A DNA stretch of 64,000 nucleotides from Streptomyces viridiviolaceus (GCF_014650995.1 NZ_BMWA01000004.1:315612-379611), one strand, 5' to 3'. Shown: positions 1 through 8,322, counted from the stretch's first letter. The notes: generated by a model not told the origin, from the letters alone. A program made the numbers and translations.

Positions 1-632
1 GGGCGTGGGTCGAGGGGGACTGGTCGGTTGGACTGGGCGCGGCCTTGGTTCGCCGGATCGGTGCGGCTTGGAGCGGCCGGGTCGGGTTCGAGGGTGGCGG
101 GTGTGGACTGGGCGCGGCCCCGGTTCGGCGGTCCGGGCGGGCTTGGGGCTGCCGAGTGGGATGTGGCGGGCGTGGGCTGAGCGGGGCTGGTTCCGGCCGG
201 GCGCGGCCCTGGTTCGGCGGGCCGGCGAGGCTTGGGACGCCAGGGTCGGGTTCCATTCGGCGGACGGGGCCGAGGGGGCTGGTGCGGTTCGGCCGGGCGC
301 GGCCCGGTCCGGCGGACCGGCGCGACTCGGACCGCGCCGGCCGGGCCCGGACCGACCCGGGCGGCCGGCAGGGCCGGGGCAGGGGCGGACCCGGCGGGAC
401 CTGACCGGAACGGGTGTCCTCGGGGCGGCGGGGCCCGACCGGGCCGGGCTCCGCCGGCCCGCGTCTCCTCCGCCCGCCCCGGCCGGACGCGGACGGAGCC
501 GGGACGCCCCGGTGTCAGGTCGCCCGCGGACGGAGCCGGGACGCCCCGGTGTCAGGTCGCCCCGGGCGAACGCCGACCGGGGCGGCCGGCCGAGGCCGGG
601 GCGTGGCAGGGGCGTGGGCGGGCCGTGTGCGG
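1..632. repeat. Repeat-rich non-coding stretch with a perfect 37-bp tandem duplication
   Basis: No convincing gene is visible in these 632 bases. Open frames on the plus strand encode only G/R/P/A-rich shadow protein and run into the antisense of the next gene. A 37-bp unit occurs twice with no mismatch and no gap (489-525 and 526-562). Upstream, a degenerate unit built around a gggcgcggcc...ggttcggcgg core recurs near 34, 108, 199 and 294, about 75-95 bp apart. The region lies downstream of the minus-strand gene that ends at 633. Confidence 0.6.
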
Positions 633-1235
633 TTACTTGTCCGTCGGCTTCGCCGCCTTCGCGGCCTTGGCCGCGGCCTTCATCTCCTGCTTGTGCGCCC
701 GCACCTTGGCCAGCGACTCGGGCCCGGTGATGTCGGCGACGGAGCGGAAGGCCTTGGGCGCGCCGTAGTCACCGGCCGCCTCCCGCCAGCCCTCCGGGCG
801 GACGCCGAGCTGCTTGCCCAGCAGGGCGAGGAAGATCTGCGCCTTCTGCTTGCCGAAGCCCGGCAGTTCCTGGAGCCGGCGCAGCAGTTCCCTGCCGTCG
901 CCGACGCCCCGCCAGACGGCCTCGGCGTCACCGTCGTACGTCTCGACGAGGTACCGGCACAGCTGCTGGACGCGTCCGGCCATCGAGCCCGGGTAACGGT
1001 GCACGGCGGGCTTCTCGGCCAGCAGCGCGGCGAACGCCTCCGGGTCGTGGGCGGCGATGTCGTGCGCGTCCAGGTCCTCCGCGCCCATGCGCCGGGCGAT
1101 GGTCGACGGTCCCTTGAACGCCCACTCCATCGGGATCTGCTGGTCCAGCAGCATGCCGACCAGGGCGGCGAGCGGACTGCGGCCGAGGAGTTCGTCGGCC
1201 TCGGGGTCCTGGGCGAGGTGAAGAGTGACGTCCAT
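633..1235 (-). CDS. HhH-GPD-type base-excision-repair-like protein
   Basis: A 200-aa protein of the HhH-GPD fold used by DNA glycosylases of the EndoIII/AlkA superfamily. The helix-hairpin-helix is visible around residues 120-145 as LQELPGFGKQKAQIFLALLG, followed by the GPD-like part. There are no cysteines, so no [4Fe-4S] cluster like that of EndoIII can form. The tail is an Ala/Lys run (residues about 183-197). Actinobacterial relatives are often labelled HhH-GPD repair protein or, misleadingly, HesB. The ATG lies 24 nt after the stop of the siderophore-interacting gene on the same strand, so co-transcription from the iron-box promoter is likely. The substrate cannot be told from sequence. 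Confidence 0.8.
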   Translation of the reverse strand: MDVTLHLAQDPEADELLGRSPLAALVGMLLDQQIPMEWAFKGPSTIARRMGAEDLDAHDIAAHDPEAFAALLAEKPAVHRYPGSMAGRVQQLCRYLVETYDGDAEAVWRGVGDGRELLRRLQELPGFGKQKAQIFLALLGKQLGVRPEGWREAAGDYGAPKAFRSVADITGPESLAKVRAHKQEMKAAAKAAKAAKPTDK

Positions 1236-1259
1236 GCCCCGATGATCGCGCGTGGGCGC

Positions 1260-1985
1260 TCAGGCCGCGCGCCAGTACCCCAGCGCGTTCACCCGCTGCT
1301 TGGGCAGGCCCAGCTCCTTGCGGACGTACGAGGCGAGGGCCCGGGTCGTGGCCGTGTCGCAGGCGATCCAGACGTACGGGTCAGGGGTGGACCCCAGCAG
1401 CTCGGGCAGGGCTTCCTTCACCTGCGCGACCAGGTGGGCACCCGCGTCACGGCGCTCGACCGTGCGGATCTCGTGCCGGGCGGGGTCGGTGCGGAAGGGC
1501 AGGCCGTCGTCGGCGCCGCCCTCGAACCAGACCGTCGCCGGGGCCTCGTCCAGCGCCCCGAGGAGGGAGTTGAGGGCGGGCAGGGACGCCGGGTCGGCGA
1601 CGGCGAACACGTGGGAGGGAGCCGGCTCGGGGGGCTGGAAGCCGGTGCCCTGGACGGTCGCCTCGATGGTGTCGCCGGGCTTCGCGGCCCGGGCCCAGTC
1701 GCTGGCGCACCCCTCGTGCAGCGCGAACTCCATACTGAAGGTGCCGGCCGCCGGGTCGGGGTCGACCAGCGTGTAGGCCCGCTGGTGGGGCTTGCCCGCG
1801 TTCTCGAACCACAGCCGCACCCACATCGTGGGATGCACGCCGGTGGCGGCCAGCATGCCGCCGTCGGTGAGGTGGAGCCGCCGGAAGGTGGGGGTGACGT
1901 CCTCGCCGCCCGTCACGGTGAACTCGAAGTCCTTCGCGCGCATCAGCTTGAGGACCGCGCCTTCCCAACCCCGCCCCTGCCCCAT
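1260..1985 (-). CDS. Siderophore-interacting protein (FAD-dependent ferric-siderophore reductase family)
   Basis: A 241-aa flavoprotein of the SIP/ViuB family, which releases iron from siderophores by reducing the Fe(III) chelate in the cytoplasm. The FAD-binding RAYTLVDPD motif lies near residue 77, the LHEGCASDWA segment (family H..GPAS.WA) near residue 97, and a C-terminal NAD(P)H-binding half ends in GYWRAA. I chose the ATG at 1985; a GTG six codons upstream (2003) is also possible. An iron box at 2029-2047 sits 44 nt upstream of this start, which indicates repression by a DtxR/DmdR-type regulator under iron sufficiency. The divergent operon shares that box. Confidence 0.9.
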   Translation of the reverse strand: MGQGRGWEGAVLKLMRAKDFEFTVTGGEDVTPTFRRLHLTDGGMLAATGVHPTMWVRLWFENAGKPHQRAYTLVDPDPAAGTFSMEFALHEGCASDWARAAKPGDTIEATVQGTGFQPPEPAPSHVFAVADPASLPALNSLLGALDEAPATVWFEGGADDGLPFRTDPARHEIRTVERRDAGAHLVAQVKEALPELLGSTPDPYVWIACDTATTRALASYVRKELGLPKQRVNALGYWRAA

Positions 1986-2028
1986 CGTTTCTTCACCCTT
2001 CACGTACTATTCGGCCACGTAGTTCGAC

Positions 2029-2047
2029 TTAGGTGAGCCTAACCTAA
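2029..2047. promoter_or_regulatory. Iron box (DtxR/DmdR operator)
   Basis: The 19-bp sequence TTAGGTGAGCCTAACCTAA is a near-perfect palindrome and, read on the minus strand, is the textbook actinobacterial iron-box consensus. It lies in the divergent intergenic region, 44 nt from the siderophore-interacting gene start and 20 nt from the penicillin-acylase-like start. It can therefore repress both directions when iron is replete. Binding is inferred from the consensus. Confidence 0.93.
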
Positions 2048-2067
2048 AGGAAAGTAGAGGCACAGGG

Positions 2068-4134
2068 GTGAGCGCCGAGATATACCGCGACGCCTGGGGA
2101 ATCCCGCACCTGCGCGCGGACAGCGTGGGTGAACTCGCGCGCGCCCAGGGCCGCGTCACCGCCCGCGACCGGGCCTGGCAGCTGGAGGTCGAGCGGCACC
2201 GCGCCCAGGGCACCTCGGCCGCCTTCCTCGGCCACGAGGCCCTGCCCTGGGACCGTTTCGCCCGCCGGGCCCGCCTCGCCGACACCGCCCGCCGCTGCTT
2301 CGCCGCCCTGGAGGAACAGGACCCGGAGACCGCCGACTGGGTCCGGGCCTACGTCGACGGCGTGAACGAGGGCCTCGCGGAGTGCGCCGCCCCGGAGTTC
2401 GCGCGCGTCGGCCTCGCCCCCGGCCGCTGGGAGCCCTGGACCCCGCTCGGCATCTGGCTGGCCACCCACATCCTCTTCGCCGGCTTCCCGGCCAAGCTCT
2501 GGCGCGACCACGTCACCGAACACCTCGGCCCGGACGCCGTCGCCCTGTTCGCCACCGACGGGCCCGGCACCGCCGGCAGCAACGGCTGGCTGGTGAGCGG
2601 CGCGCGGACCGTGACCGGCCGGGCGGTCATCGCGGGCGACCCGCACCGCTTCATCGAGGACCCCGGCGTCTACCAGCAGATCCACCTGTCCTGCCCCGAG
2701 TTCGACGTCGTCGGCCTCGCCGTGCCCGGCGTCCCCGGCATCGCCCACTTCGGCCACACCGGCACGGTCGCCTGGGCCATCACCAACGCCATGGCCGACT
2801 ACCAGGACCTCTACCGGGAACGACTGCGCCGCACCGGCGCCGGCGTGGAGGCCCTCGGCCCCGACGGCACCTGGCACCGTGCCGCCCGGCACACCGAGCT
2901 GGTCCGCGTCGCGGGGGAGGAGGCCGTCGAGGTCGAGGTCATCGAGACCGACCGGGGCCCGGTGATCGCCGGCGGCCCCGAGGGCCTGGACGACGGCACC
3001 CCGACCGCGCTCAGCCTGCGCTACCCGCCCCGTGTCACCGCCGACCTCGGGTTCGGCGCCCTGCTGCCGCTGCTGCGGGCCCGCCGGGTCGCCGACGTGG
3101 ACCGCGCCCTGGACGCCTGGGCCGAGCCGGTCAACGTGGTGCAGGCCGCCGACACCGAGGGCGGGCTGCTGCACCGGGTCGCGGGACGGGTGCCGGTGCG
3201 CGCCGACGCCAACGGCACCCGGCTGGTGCCCGCGTGGGAGCCCGGCCACGACTGGACGGGCCGGCACGAGACGCCCCGCGCCGCACTGACCGACGGGATC
3301 GCCGTGATGGCCAACCAGCGCGGCCCGGCCACCCCGCTCGGCGTCGAGTTCGCCCCGCCGCACCGCGCCGACCGCATCGCCGCCCTGCTGGCCCGGAAGG
3401 ACCGCTGGTCGGCCGCCGACATGCCCGCGATCCACATGGACACCCACCTGGCCTCCGCCGCCCCCCTGCTGGACCGCCTCGCCGGCCTGGCGGACCTGAC
3501 CCCCGAGGCCGCCGCGCTCCGCGACCGGCTCCTCGCCTGGGACCGCCGGATGGACGCCGACAGCGCGGACGCGGCGGCGTACGCGGCGGTGCGCAGCGCG
3601 CTCGTACGCGGGCTGACGGCCCACCCGGCGTTCGCCGCGCTGCGCGTACCGCCCGCGTATCCCGAGGTCTTCCTGCCCTGGCTCGCGCTCGCGCCGCGCA
3701 TCGGCTACGCCCTCGAACACCTGCTCAAGGCACCGGACCTGTACGGCATCGACCGCGCGGAGGCCGTCCGCACGGCGTTGGAGGAGGTGGCCGCGTCCGG
3801 GCCCACCGGCACCTGGGGCGACACCCACCGCCTCGCACCGTGGCGGGCGCTCCCGGACGCCTCCCACGACGAGCCCGCACTGGCCGGCGACCACGACTGC
3901 GTGCTGTGCACCTCCGCCGTGCCCGGACTCACCGACCTCGCGGCGCGCGGGCCGGCCGCCCGGTACGTCTGGGACCTCGCCGACCGCGAGGACAGCGGCT
4001 GGGTCGTCCCCTTCGGCGCCTCGGGCGTCCCCGGCTCCGCCCACCACCGCGACCAGCTCCCCCTGTGGCACCGGGGCGAACTCGTCCCCGTCGTCACCGA
4101 CTTCGCCCGTCTGCAGAAGGAGACCGATGTCTGA
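2068..4134 (+). CDS. Penicillin acylase family Ntn-hydrolase, iron-box controlled
   Basis: A 688-aa member of the penicillin amidase (S45) family, which hydrolyses or forms amides after autoproteolysis into alpha and beta chains. The predicted beta-chain nucleophile is Ser171 in TAGSNGWLVSG, followed by GDPH, as in the family. No signal peptide is visible, unlike secreted penicillin G acylases, which suggests a cytoplasmic enzyme. The start is GTG 2068 with AGAGG 7 nt upstream. It overlaps the following acyltransferase by 8 nt. Being first behind an iron box and coupled to a siderophore-type acyltransferase, it is probably a siderophore-tailoring or siderophore-recycling amidase. Penicillin-amidase-like desG genes have been associated with desferrioxamine loci in some streptomycetes; identity with desG is not shown here. 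Confidence 0.85.
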   Translation: MSAEIYRDAWGIPHLRADSVGELARAQGRVTARDRAWQLEVERHRAQGTSAAFLGHEALPWDRFARRARLADTARRCFAALEEQDPETADWVRAYVDGVNEGLAECAAPEFARVGLAPGRWEPWTPLGIWLATHILFAGFPAKLWRDHVTEHLGPDAVALFATDGPGTAGSNGWLVSGARTVTGRAVIAGDPHRFIEDPGVYQQIHLSCPEFDVVGLAVPGVPGIAHFGHTGTVAWAITNAMADYQDLYRERLRRTGAGVEALGPDGTWHRAARHTELVRVAGEEAVEVEVIETDRGPVIAGGPEGLDDGTPTALSLRYPPRVTADLGFGALLPLLRARRVADVDRALDAWAEPVNVVQAADTEGGLLHRVAGRVPVRADANGTRLVPAWEPGHDWTGRHETPRAALTDGIAVMANQRGPATPLGVEFAPPHRADRIAALLARKDRWSAADMPAIHMDTHLASAAPLLDRLAGLADLTPEAAALRDRLLAWDRRMDADSADAAAYAAVRSALVRGLTAHPAFAALRVPPAYPEVFLPWLALAPRIGYALEHLLKAPDLYGIDRAEAVRTALEEVAASGPTGTWGDTHRLAPWRALPDASHDEPALAGDHDCVLCTSAVPGLTDLAARGPAARYVWDLADREDSGWVVPFGASGVPGSAHHRDQLPLWHRGELVPVVTDFARLQKETDV

Positions 4135-4735
4135 CCCGTACGCCACCCGCGAGTCCGTCCACGAGCAGGCGCTCGACGGCTTCGGCACCGTGCGCGTCCT
4201 GCCCCTCGACGCCGCCGCGGACGCCGAGGTCGTCCACCGCTGGGTGAGCGAGGACAGGGCCTCCTTCTGGGGCATGAACGGCCTCACGCAGGATCAGGTC
4301 GCCGGGATCTACGCCCACATGGACACGCTCGACACCCACCACGCCTTCCTGCTGGTCATGGACGGCGTACCGGTCGCCCTGCTGCAGACCTACGAACCCG
4401 AAGCCGACCGGGTGAGCGAGTGCTACGCGGCACAGCCCGGCGACATCGGCGTCCACCTGCTGCTCGCTCCCGCCGGAGCGCAGGGCGCGCGATCCGGCTG
4501 GACCTCCGGACTGGCGGCCGTCATCACGACGTACGTCCTGATCGGCCTGGACCGCAGGCGGATCGTGGTCGACCCGGACGTCCGCAACGACAAGGCCGTC
4601 GCCCGCTTCCTGAAGCAGGGCTTCACCGCGGGCCCGGCGGTCGTCCTGCCGGAGGTCGACCTGCCCGACGTGTACCTGCCCGAGAAGAAGGCCCAACTGG
4701 CCTTCCTCACCCGGGAGGTAGCCTTCCCCGGGTGA
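4127..4735 (+). CDS. GNAT acyltransferase of the siderophore-biosynthesis (IucB/RhbD/MbtK-like) family
   Basis: A 202-aa GNAT-fold protein. Residues 35-50 read VHRWVSEDRASFWGM, the signature of the N-acyltransferases that acylate N-hydroxylated diamines or lysine in hydroxamate siderophores (IucB, DesC, MbtK). The region near residue 143 (RRIVVDPDVRNDKAVARF) is the C-terminal acyl-CoA-binding part. AAGGAG lies 4 nt upstream of the ATG, and the start overlaps the acylase stop by 8 nt. A siderophore synthetase (IucA/IucC or NRPS) is absent from the window, so the protein presumably modifies a siderophore made elsewhere, in the manner proposed for desH-type genes. The acyl donor is unknown. Confidence 0.85.
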   Translation: MSDPYATRESVHEQALDGFGTVRVLPLDAAADAEVVHRWVSEDRASFWGMNGLTQDQVAGIYAHMDTLDTHHAFLLVMDGVPVALLQTYEPEADRVSECYAAQPGDIGVHLLLAPAGAQGARSGWTSGLAAVITTYVLIGLDRRRIVVDPDVRNDKAVARFLKQGFTAGPAVVLPEVDLPDVYLPEKKAQLAFLTREVAFPG

Positions 4736-5220
4736 CTTCGGTGACCCCAGAGGACCTCGTCGCGCACTACGGGCTGGAGCCCATCCCCCGCGAGGGCGGC
4801 CTGTTCCGGCGCACCTGGGCCGGTCCGGAGCGCCCCGACGGGCGCCCGGAGGGCTCGGCCATCGTCGCCCTGCTGACCGCCCGGCCGGGCGACTTCTCCG
4901 CGCTGCACCGCCTGCCCGCCGACGAGATCTGGCACCACTACCTCGGCGACCCGCTGGAGCTGCTGCTCCTCGCCCCCGACGGCACCGCCCGCACGGCCGT
5001 GCTGGGACCGGACGTGCTGGGCGGCCAGCACGTCCAGCTCACCGTCCCGGCCGGCACCTGGATGGGCGGACGGGTCGCGGCGGGCGGCGCGTGGACCTTC
5101 TTCGGCTGCACGATGGCGCCCGGCTTCACCTACGAGGACTACGAGCACGGCGACGCGGCCGGCCTCACGGCTCGCTATCCGGACCAGGCCCGGCGGATCG
5201 TGGCACTGTGCCGTCCATGA
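4732..5220 (+). CDS. Cupin family protein (DUF985 / Cupin_5)
   Basis: A 162-aa single-domain cupin. Recognisable blocks are the early YGLEPIPREGGLFRRTW, IVALLTARPGDFSALHRL, the WHHYLGDPLELLLL strand pair, and a C-terminal GCTMAPGFTYEDYE. This matches the DUF985 cupins, whose biochemical role is not settled (sugar-epimerase-like fold). The GTG start at 4732 overlaps the preceding stop (GTGA), implying translational coupling; a GTG at 4741 is the alternative. The gene is in the iron-box operon, so co-regulation with siderophore genes is expected. Whether it acts on a siderophore or just hitchhikes is unknown. Confidence 0.8.
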   Translation: MTSVTPEDLVAHYGLEPIPREGGLFRRTWAGPERPDGRPEGSAIVALLTARPGDFSALHRLPADEIWHHYLGDPLELLLLAPDGTARTAVLGPDVLGGQHVQLTVPAGTWMGGRVAAGGAWTFFGCTMAPGFTYEDYEHGDAAGLTARYPDQARRIVALCRP

Positions 5221-5993
5221 ATCGGTACACCGGGCTGCTGGACGGCCAGGTCGCCCTGGTCACCGGCGCGGGCGGCGGCATCGGCCGGGGCATCGCCCTG
5301 CGCTTCGCCGAAGAGGGCGCGGCGGTCGCGGTGCACTGCCGTACGGCGGTGGAGGCGGCACGCGACGTGGCGGCGCGAGTGCGCGAGCGGGGCGGACGGG
5401 CCGTCGTGCTGCGCGCCGACCTCACCGACGAGGACGCCTGCCGGCGCCTGGCCGAGGAGGCCGCCGACTGGGGCGGGGGACGGCTGACGGCGCTGGTGAA
5501 CAACGCGGGCGTGCAGCCGGTGCGGGAACTGGCCGCGATGACGGCCGCCGAGTGGCGGGCGGTGGTGGACACCAACCTGTCGAGCGTCTTCGCCTGCACC
5601 CAGGCAGCGGCCGGGATCATGCGGTCGCAGGACGGCGGCGGCACGATCACCCACATCGCCTCGATCGAGGCGAGCGCGCCCGCCCCCGCCCACGCCCACT
5701 ACTCCGCCTCGAAGGCGGCGGTCGTGATGCACGCCCGTGCCGCGGCGCTGGAGTACGGCCCGTGGGGCGTCCGCGTCAACACCGTCTCGCCCGGGCTGAT
5801 CGACCGGGAGGGACTGACCGGGGCGTGGCCGGAGGGCGTGCGGCGCTGGGAGGCGGCGGCACCCACGGGCCGGCTGGGCCGCCCGGAGGACGTGGGCGAC
5901 GCGTGCGTGTTCCTGGCGTCGCGGCTGGCGTCCTGGATCACGGGCCACGACCTGGTGGTGGACGGCGGGGTGTCGGCGCGGCCGTCGTGGTGA
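5217..5993 (+). CDS. Short-chain dehydrogenase/reductase (SDR)
   Basis: A 258-aa classical SDR. The cofactor motif TGAGGGIG is near residue 18, NNAG near 94, the active-site serine in IASIEAS near 145, and Y-x-x-x-K (YSASK) near 162. Arg at the end of the second strand (HCR) favours NADP(H). The C-terminal DLVVDGG block is typical of 3-ketoacyl reductase or glucose dehydrogenase-like members. The ATG overlaps the cupin stop (ATGA). It is the last gene of the five-gene iron-box locus on this strand. The substrate cannot be assigned. Confidence 0.87.
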   Translation: MNRYTGLLDGQVALVTGAGGGIGRGIALRFAEEGAAVAVHCRTAVEAARDVAARVRERGGRAVVLRADLTDEDACRRLAEEAADWGGGRLTALVNNAGVQPVRELAAMTAAEWRAVVDTNLSSVFACTQAAAGIMRSQDGGGTITHIASIEASAPAPAHAHYSASKAAVVMHARAAALEYGPWGVRVNTVSPGLIDREGLTGAWPEGVRRWEAAAPTGRLGRPEDVGDACVFLASRLASWITGHDLVVDGGVSARPSW

Positions 5994-6105
5994 GCGGTGC
6001 GGCGCTGCGGCTGTCCTGAGCGCGGTCGCCGTCCTGGTGAGCGCCACGGCGCTCGCGTCCGTACGTACCCGTCGAGGCGGTGGGTCCCGACGACGGAGAA
6101 GCGAC

Positions 6106-7998
6106 GTGAGGCGTGACGGTGCGCGCGGTGGAGCCCCGGTGCGACCGGGGCGGCGGGGAGTCCAGCGGCTGGTGCTGCTGGGAGTCGTGCTGGTCCTGCT
6201 CCTCCTCGGCGGCGTGGGACCGGCCTCGGCGCACGCCGCCCTCACCGCCACCGACCCCGGGGACGGCACCGTCCTCCGGCAGGCCCCGCGCAGCGTCACC
6301 CTGACCTTCACCGAGACCGTCGGCCTGCGCGACGACTCCTTCCGCGTCCTGGACCCGGGCGGTCACCGGGTGGAGACCGGAGAGGCCGGGCGGGCCGACG
6401 GCCGCTCCGACACGGCCCGCGTCACCCTGCGGGGAAAGCTCGGCGAGGGCACCTACACCGTGGCCTGGCGGGTGATCTCGGCCGACAGCCACCCGGTCTC
6501 CGGTGCCTTCACCTTTTCCGTGGGCAGGCCCTCCGCGACGACCGCGGTGGTGGACCCCGGCCCCACCGAGGACCCGCTCACCGGCAGCCTCCACAAGCTC
6601 GCCCGGTACCTCGCCCACCTCGCCGCCGCCCTGCTCATCGGCACGGCGTCCTTCGTCGCCCTGTGCCGCCCGCCGGAACCCGCCCCGCTGCGCCGCCTCC
6701 TGGTGGCGGGCTGGTGGACCCTGCTGGCGGCCACCCTCGCGCTGCTGGTGCTGCGCGCCCCGTACGAGGCGGGGAGCGGACCGGCGGCGGCGCTCGACCC
6801 GGAGGCGTTCGGCGGCACGCTCACCTCCCGGCCGGGTGCGCTGCTGCTGGTCAGGCTGGGACTGCTCATGGTGACCCGGGTCTTCCTGGCCCGCGCGGCC
6901 CGCCTGCCGCGCCGTGACGGCCTCACCCCGTACGCCGCCGCGCCGGGTCTCGCCCTGGCCGTCGGTCTGGCCCTGACCTGGGCCGCGGCCGAGCACGCCT
7001 CCGCCGGGATCCAGGTGCCCCTCGCCATGGCGTCCACCGCACTGCACCTGCTGGCGACGGCGGTCTGGCTCGGCGGACTCGCCGCCCTCCTCGTGACCCT
7101 GCGCCGGCCCACGCCCGCCGCCGTGGTCGCCCGCTTCTCGCGCCTCGCCTTCACCTCCGTGACCGTCCTGGTGGTCACGGGCGTCTACCAGTCCTGGCGC
7201 GGCCTCGGCTCCTGGTCCGCGCTCACCGGCACGACGTACGGCAGGCTGCTGCTCGCCAAACTGGCCGCGGTGGTTCTGCTGCTGGCGGCGGCCGCCCTCT
7301 CACGGCGGTGGACGGCGCGCCTGGTGACGGCGGACGCGGAAACGGTCGTACGCGAACACGAGCGGGTGCCCGAACCGGTGGGCGCCGGCCCCCCGCCGCT
7401 CCCGGAGCCCTCCCCGCAGACCCCCGTCCCCGAACCGGTGGGCGCCGGCCCGCCACCGCTCGCGGACCCGTCCCCGCAGACCCCCGTCCCCGAGCCCGCG
7501 CCGGAAGACGCCCACCGCCGGGCCCTGCGCCGTTCGGTACTGGCCGAGGCCGTCATCGCGGCCGCCGTCCTCGTGATCACGACCGTGCTCACCGGCACGC
7601 CGCCGGCCCGGGCGGCGGCCGAGGCGGCCGGGCCCGCCCCGGCGGGCGGTGTGCTGCCCGCGTCCGTCACCACGATCCCCTTCGACGTCGGCACCCCCGG
7701 CGGCCGGGGCACGGTCCAGATCACCCTCGACCCCGGCCGCACCGGCGACAACGCCGTGCAGGCCGTGGTCTTCGGCGCCGACGGCGGCCTGGCCGCCGTT
7801 CCCGAACTGCGTCTCTCCTTCACCCTCCCCGACCGCGGCATCGGCCCCATCGGGGCGGAACTCGTCGACCGGGGCGGCTACTGGAGCGCCAACTCCGTCA
7901 CCCTCCCCCTCCCCGGAACCTGGACGATGAAGGCGACGGTCCGGGTCTCGGAGGTGGACCAGGTGAGCGAGTCGAGAAAAGTGCGGATCGCTCCCTAG
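6106..7998 (+). CDS. CopC-CopD fusion copper-handling membrane protein (YcnJ-like)
   Basis: A 630-aa protein with a signal peptide (residues 1-42, cut at ASA|HAA), a periplasmic-type CopC beta-barrel domain to about residue 150, then about eight hydrophobic segments of a CopD domain, a Pro-rich cytoplasmic or loop insert, one more TM, and an extracellular C-terminal domain. Mature N-terminal His and DSHPVSG are the usual Cu(II) ligands of CopC. I prefer GTG 6106 (GGAGAA 5 nt upstream) over GTG 6037, whose extra residues are Arg-rich and lack a ribosome site. A 60-bp in-frame tandem repeat (7371-7490) duplicates a 20-residue EPVGAGPPPL-type linker. The likely role is copper import or buffering. 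No copper-responsive operator was recognised. Confidence 0.88.
   Translation: MRRDGARGGAPVRPGRRGVQRLVLLGVVLVLLLLGGVGPASAHAALTATDPGDGTVLRQAPRSVTLTFTETVGLRDDSFRVLDPGGHRVETGEAGRADGRSDTARVTLRGKLGEGTYTVAWRVISADSHPVSGAFTFSVGRPSATTAVVDPGPTEDPLTGSLHKLARYLAHLAAALLIGTASFVALCRPPEPAPLRRLLVAGWWTLLAATLALLVLRAPYEAGSGPAAALDPEAFGGTLTSRPGALLLVRLGLLMVTRVFLARAARLPRRDGLTPYAAAPGLALAVGLALTWAAAEHASAGIQVPLAMASTALHLLATAVWLGGLAALLVTLRRPTPAAVVARFSRLAFTSVTVLVVTGVYQSWRGLGSWSALTGTTYGRLLLAKLAAVVLLLAAAALSRRWTARLVTADAETVVREHERVPEPVGAGPPPLPEPSPQTPVPEPVGAGPPPLADPSPQTPVPEPAPEDAHRRALRRSVLAEAVIAAAVLVITTVLTGTPPARAAAEAAGPAPAGGVLPASVTTIPFDVGTPGGRGTVQITLDPGRTGDNAVQAVVFGADGGLAAVPELRLSFTLPDRGIGPIGAELVDRGGYWSANSVTLPLPGTWTMKATVRVSEVDQVSESRKVRIAP
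7371..7490 (+). repeat. In-frame 60-bp tandem duplication inside copCD
   Basis: Two adjacent 60-bp units (7371-7430 and 7431-7490) share nearly all positions and each encodes a 20-residue Pro-rich linker (EPVGAGPPPL... then PSPQTPVP). A truncated third start follows at 7491. Differences are a handful of substitutions, so the duplication is fairly recent and length-neutral for the reading frame. Confidence 0.85.
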
Positions 7999-8034
7999 CC
8001 GAGGCCCGGTCCGGCGGACCGGGGCCGGAAACGC

Positions 8035-8066
8035 CAGAGGGCCGACCCTTTCGGGTCGGCCCTCTG
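8035..8066. terminator. Bidirectional rho-independent-like hairpin
   Basis: A perfect 14-bp stem (8035-8048 with 8053-8066) closes a TTTC tetraloop. It lies 36 nt after the copCD stop on the plus strand and just beyond the 3' end of the minus-strand tRNA-Ser, so it can serve both convergent transcripts. There is no long U tract, which is normal for Streptomyces. Confidence 0.85.
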
Positions 8067-8072
8067 AACCGG

Positions 8073-8157
8073 CGGAGGATACGAGATTCGAACTCGTGAG
8101 GGGTTGCCCCCAACACGCTTTCCAAGCGTGCGCCCTAGGCCTCTAGGCGAATCCTCC
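8073..8157 (-). tRNA. tRNA-Ser(GGA)
   Basis: Read on the minus strand, the acceptor GGAGGAT pairs with ATCCTCC. The anticodon loop TTGGAAA lies between CACGC and GCGTG (anticodon GGA). A long class-II variable arm (TTGGGGGCAACCCCTC) is followed by the T-loop TTCGAAT. The discriminator is G and CCA is not encoded. Length is 85 nt. Confidence 0.96.
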
Positions 8158-8220
8158 GCCGGAAACATTACATGACGGCAGAGGGTGCTCGCGAACTCGT
8201 TCCGAGCTCCCGGAATCGGG

Positions 8221-8226
8221 TACGCT
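8221..8226 (+). promoter_or_regulatory. Candidate -10 box for the SRP RNA
   Basis: TACGCT fits the TAnnnT pattern of HrdB promoters and lies about 6-10 nt before the first paired base of the SRP RNA. The -35 region (around TTCCGA, 8200) is a weak match. Confidence 0.4.
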
Positions 8227-8231
8227 GAGCG

Positions 8232-8322
8232 CAGCCCCTCACGCGGCGCTATCTGACTGAACTCCCCCAGGGCCGGAAGGCAGCAAGGGTAGGTTGGCTC
8301 TGGCGGGTGCGTGGGGGGCGTT
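8232..8322 (+). ncRNA. ffs: Signal recognition particle RNA (4.5S, small bacterial type)
   Basis: The universally conserved apical SRP motif GGCCGGAAGGCAGCAAGGGT is present at 8271-8290. The flanks pair into the long stem: GCCCCTCACGC (8234-8244) with GCGTGGGGGGC (8309-8319), with one G-U pair. The RNA binds Ffh and targets nascent membrane proteins. Ends are estimated from the stem. It sits directly upstream of dnaX, the usual actinobacterial arrangement. Confidence 0.95.

Noticed and set aside
5..768. Several plus-strand open frames of 120-240 aa at the start of the window
   Set aside because: They are Gly/Arg/Pro-rich, overlap each other in all frames and run into the antisense of the HhH-GPD gene. 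No ribosome site or conserved domain.
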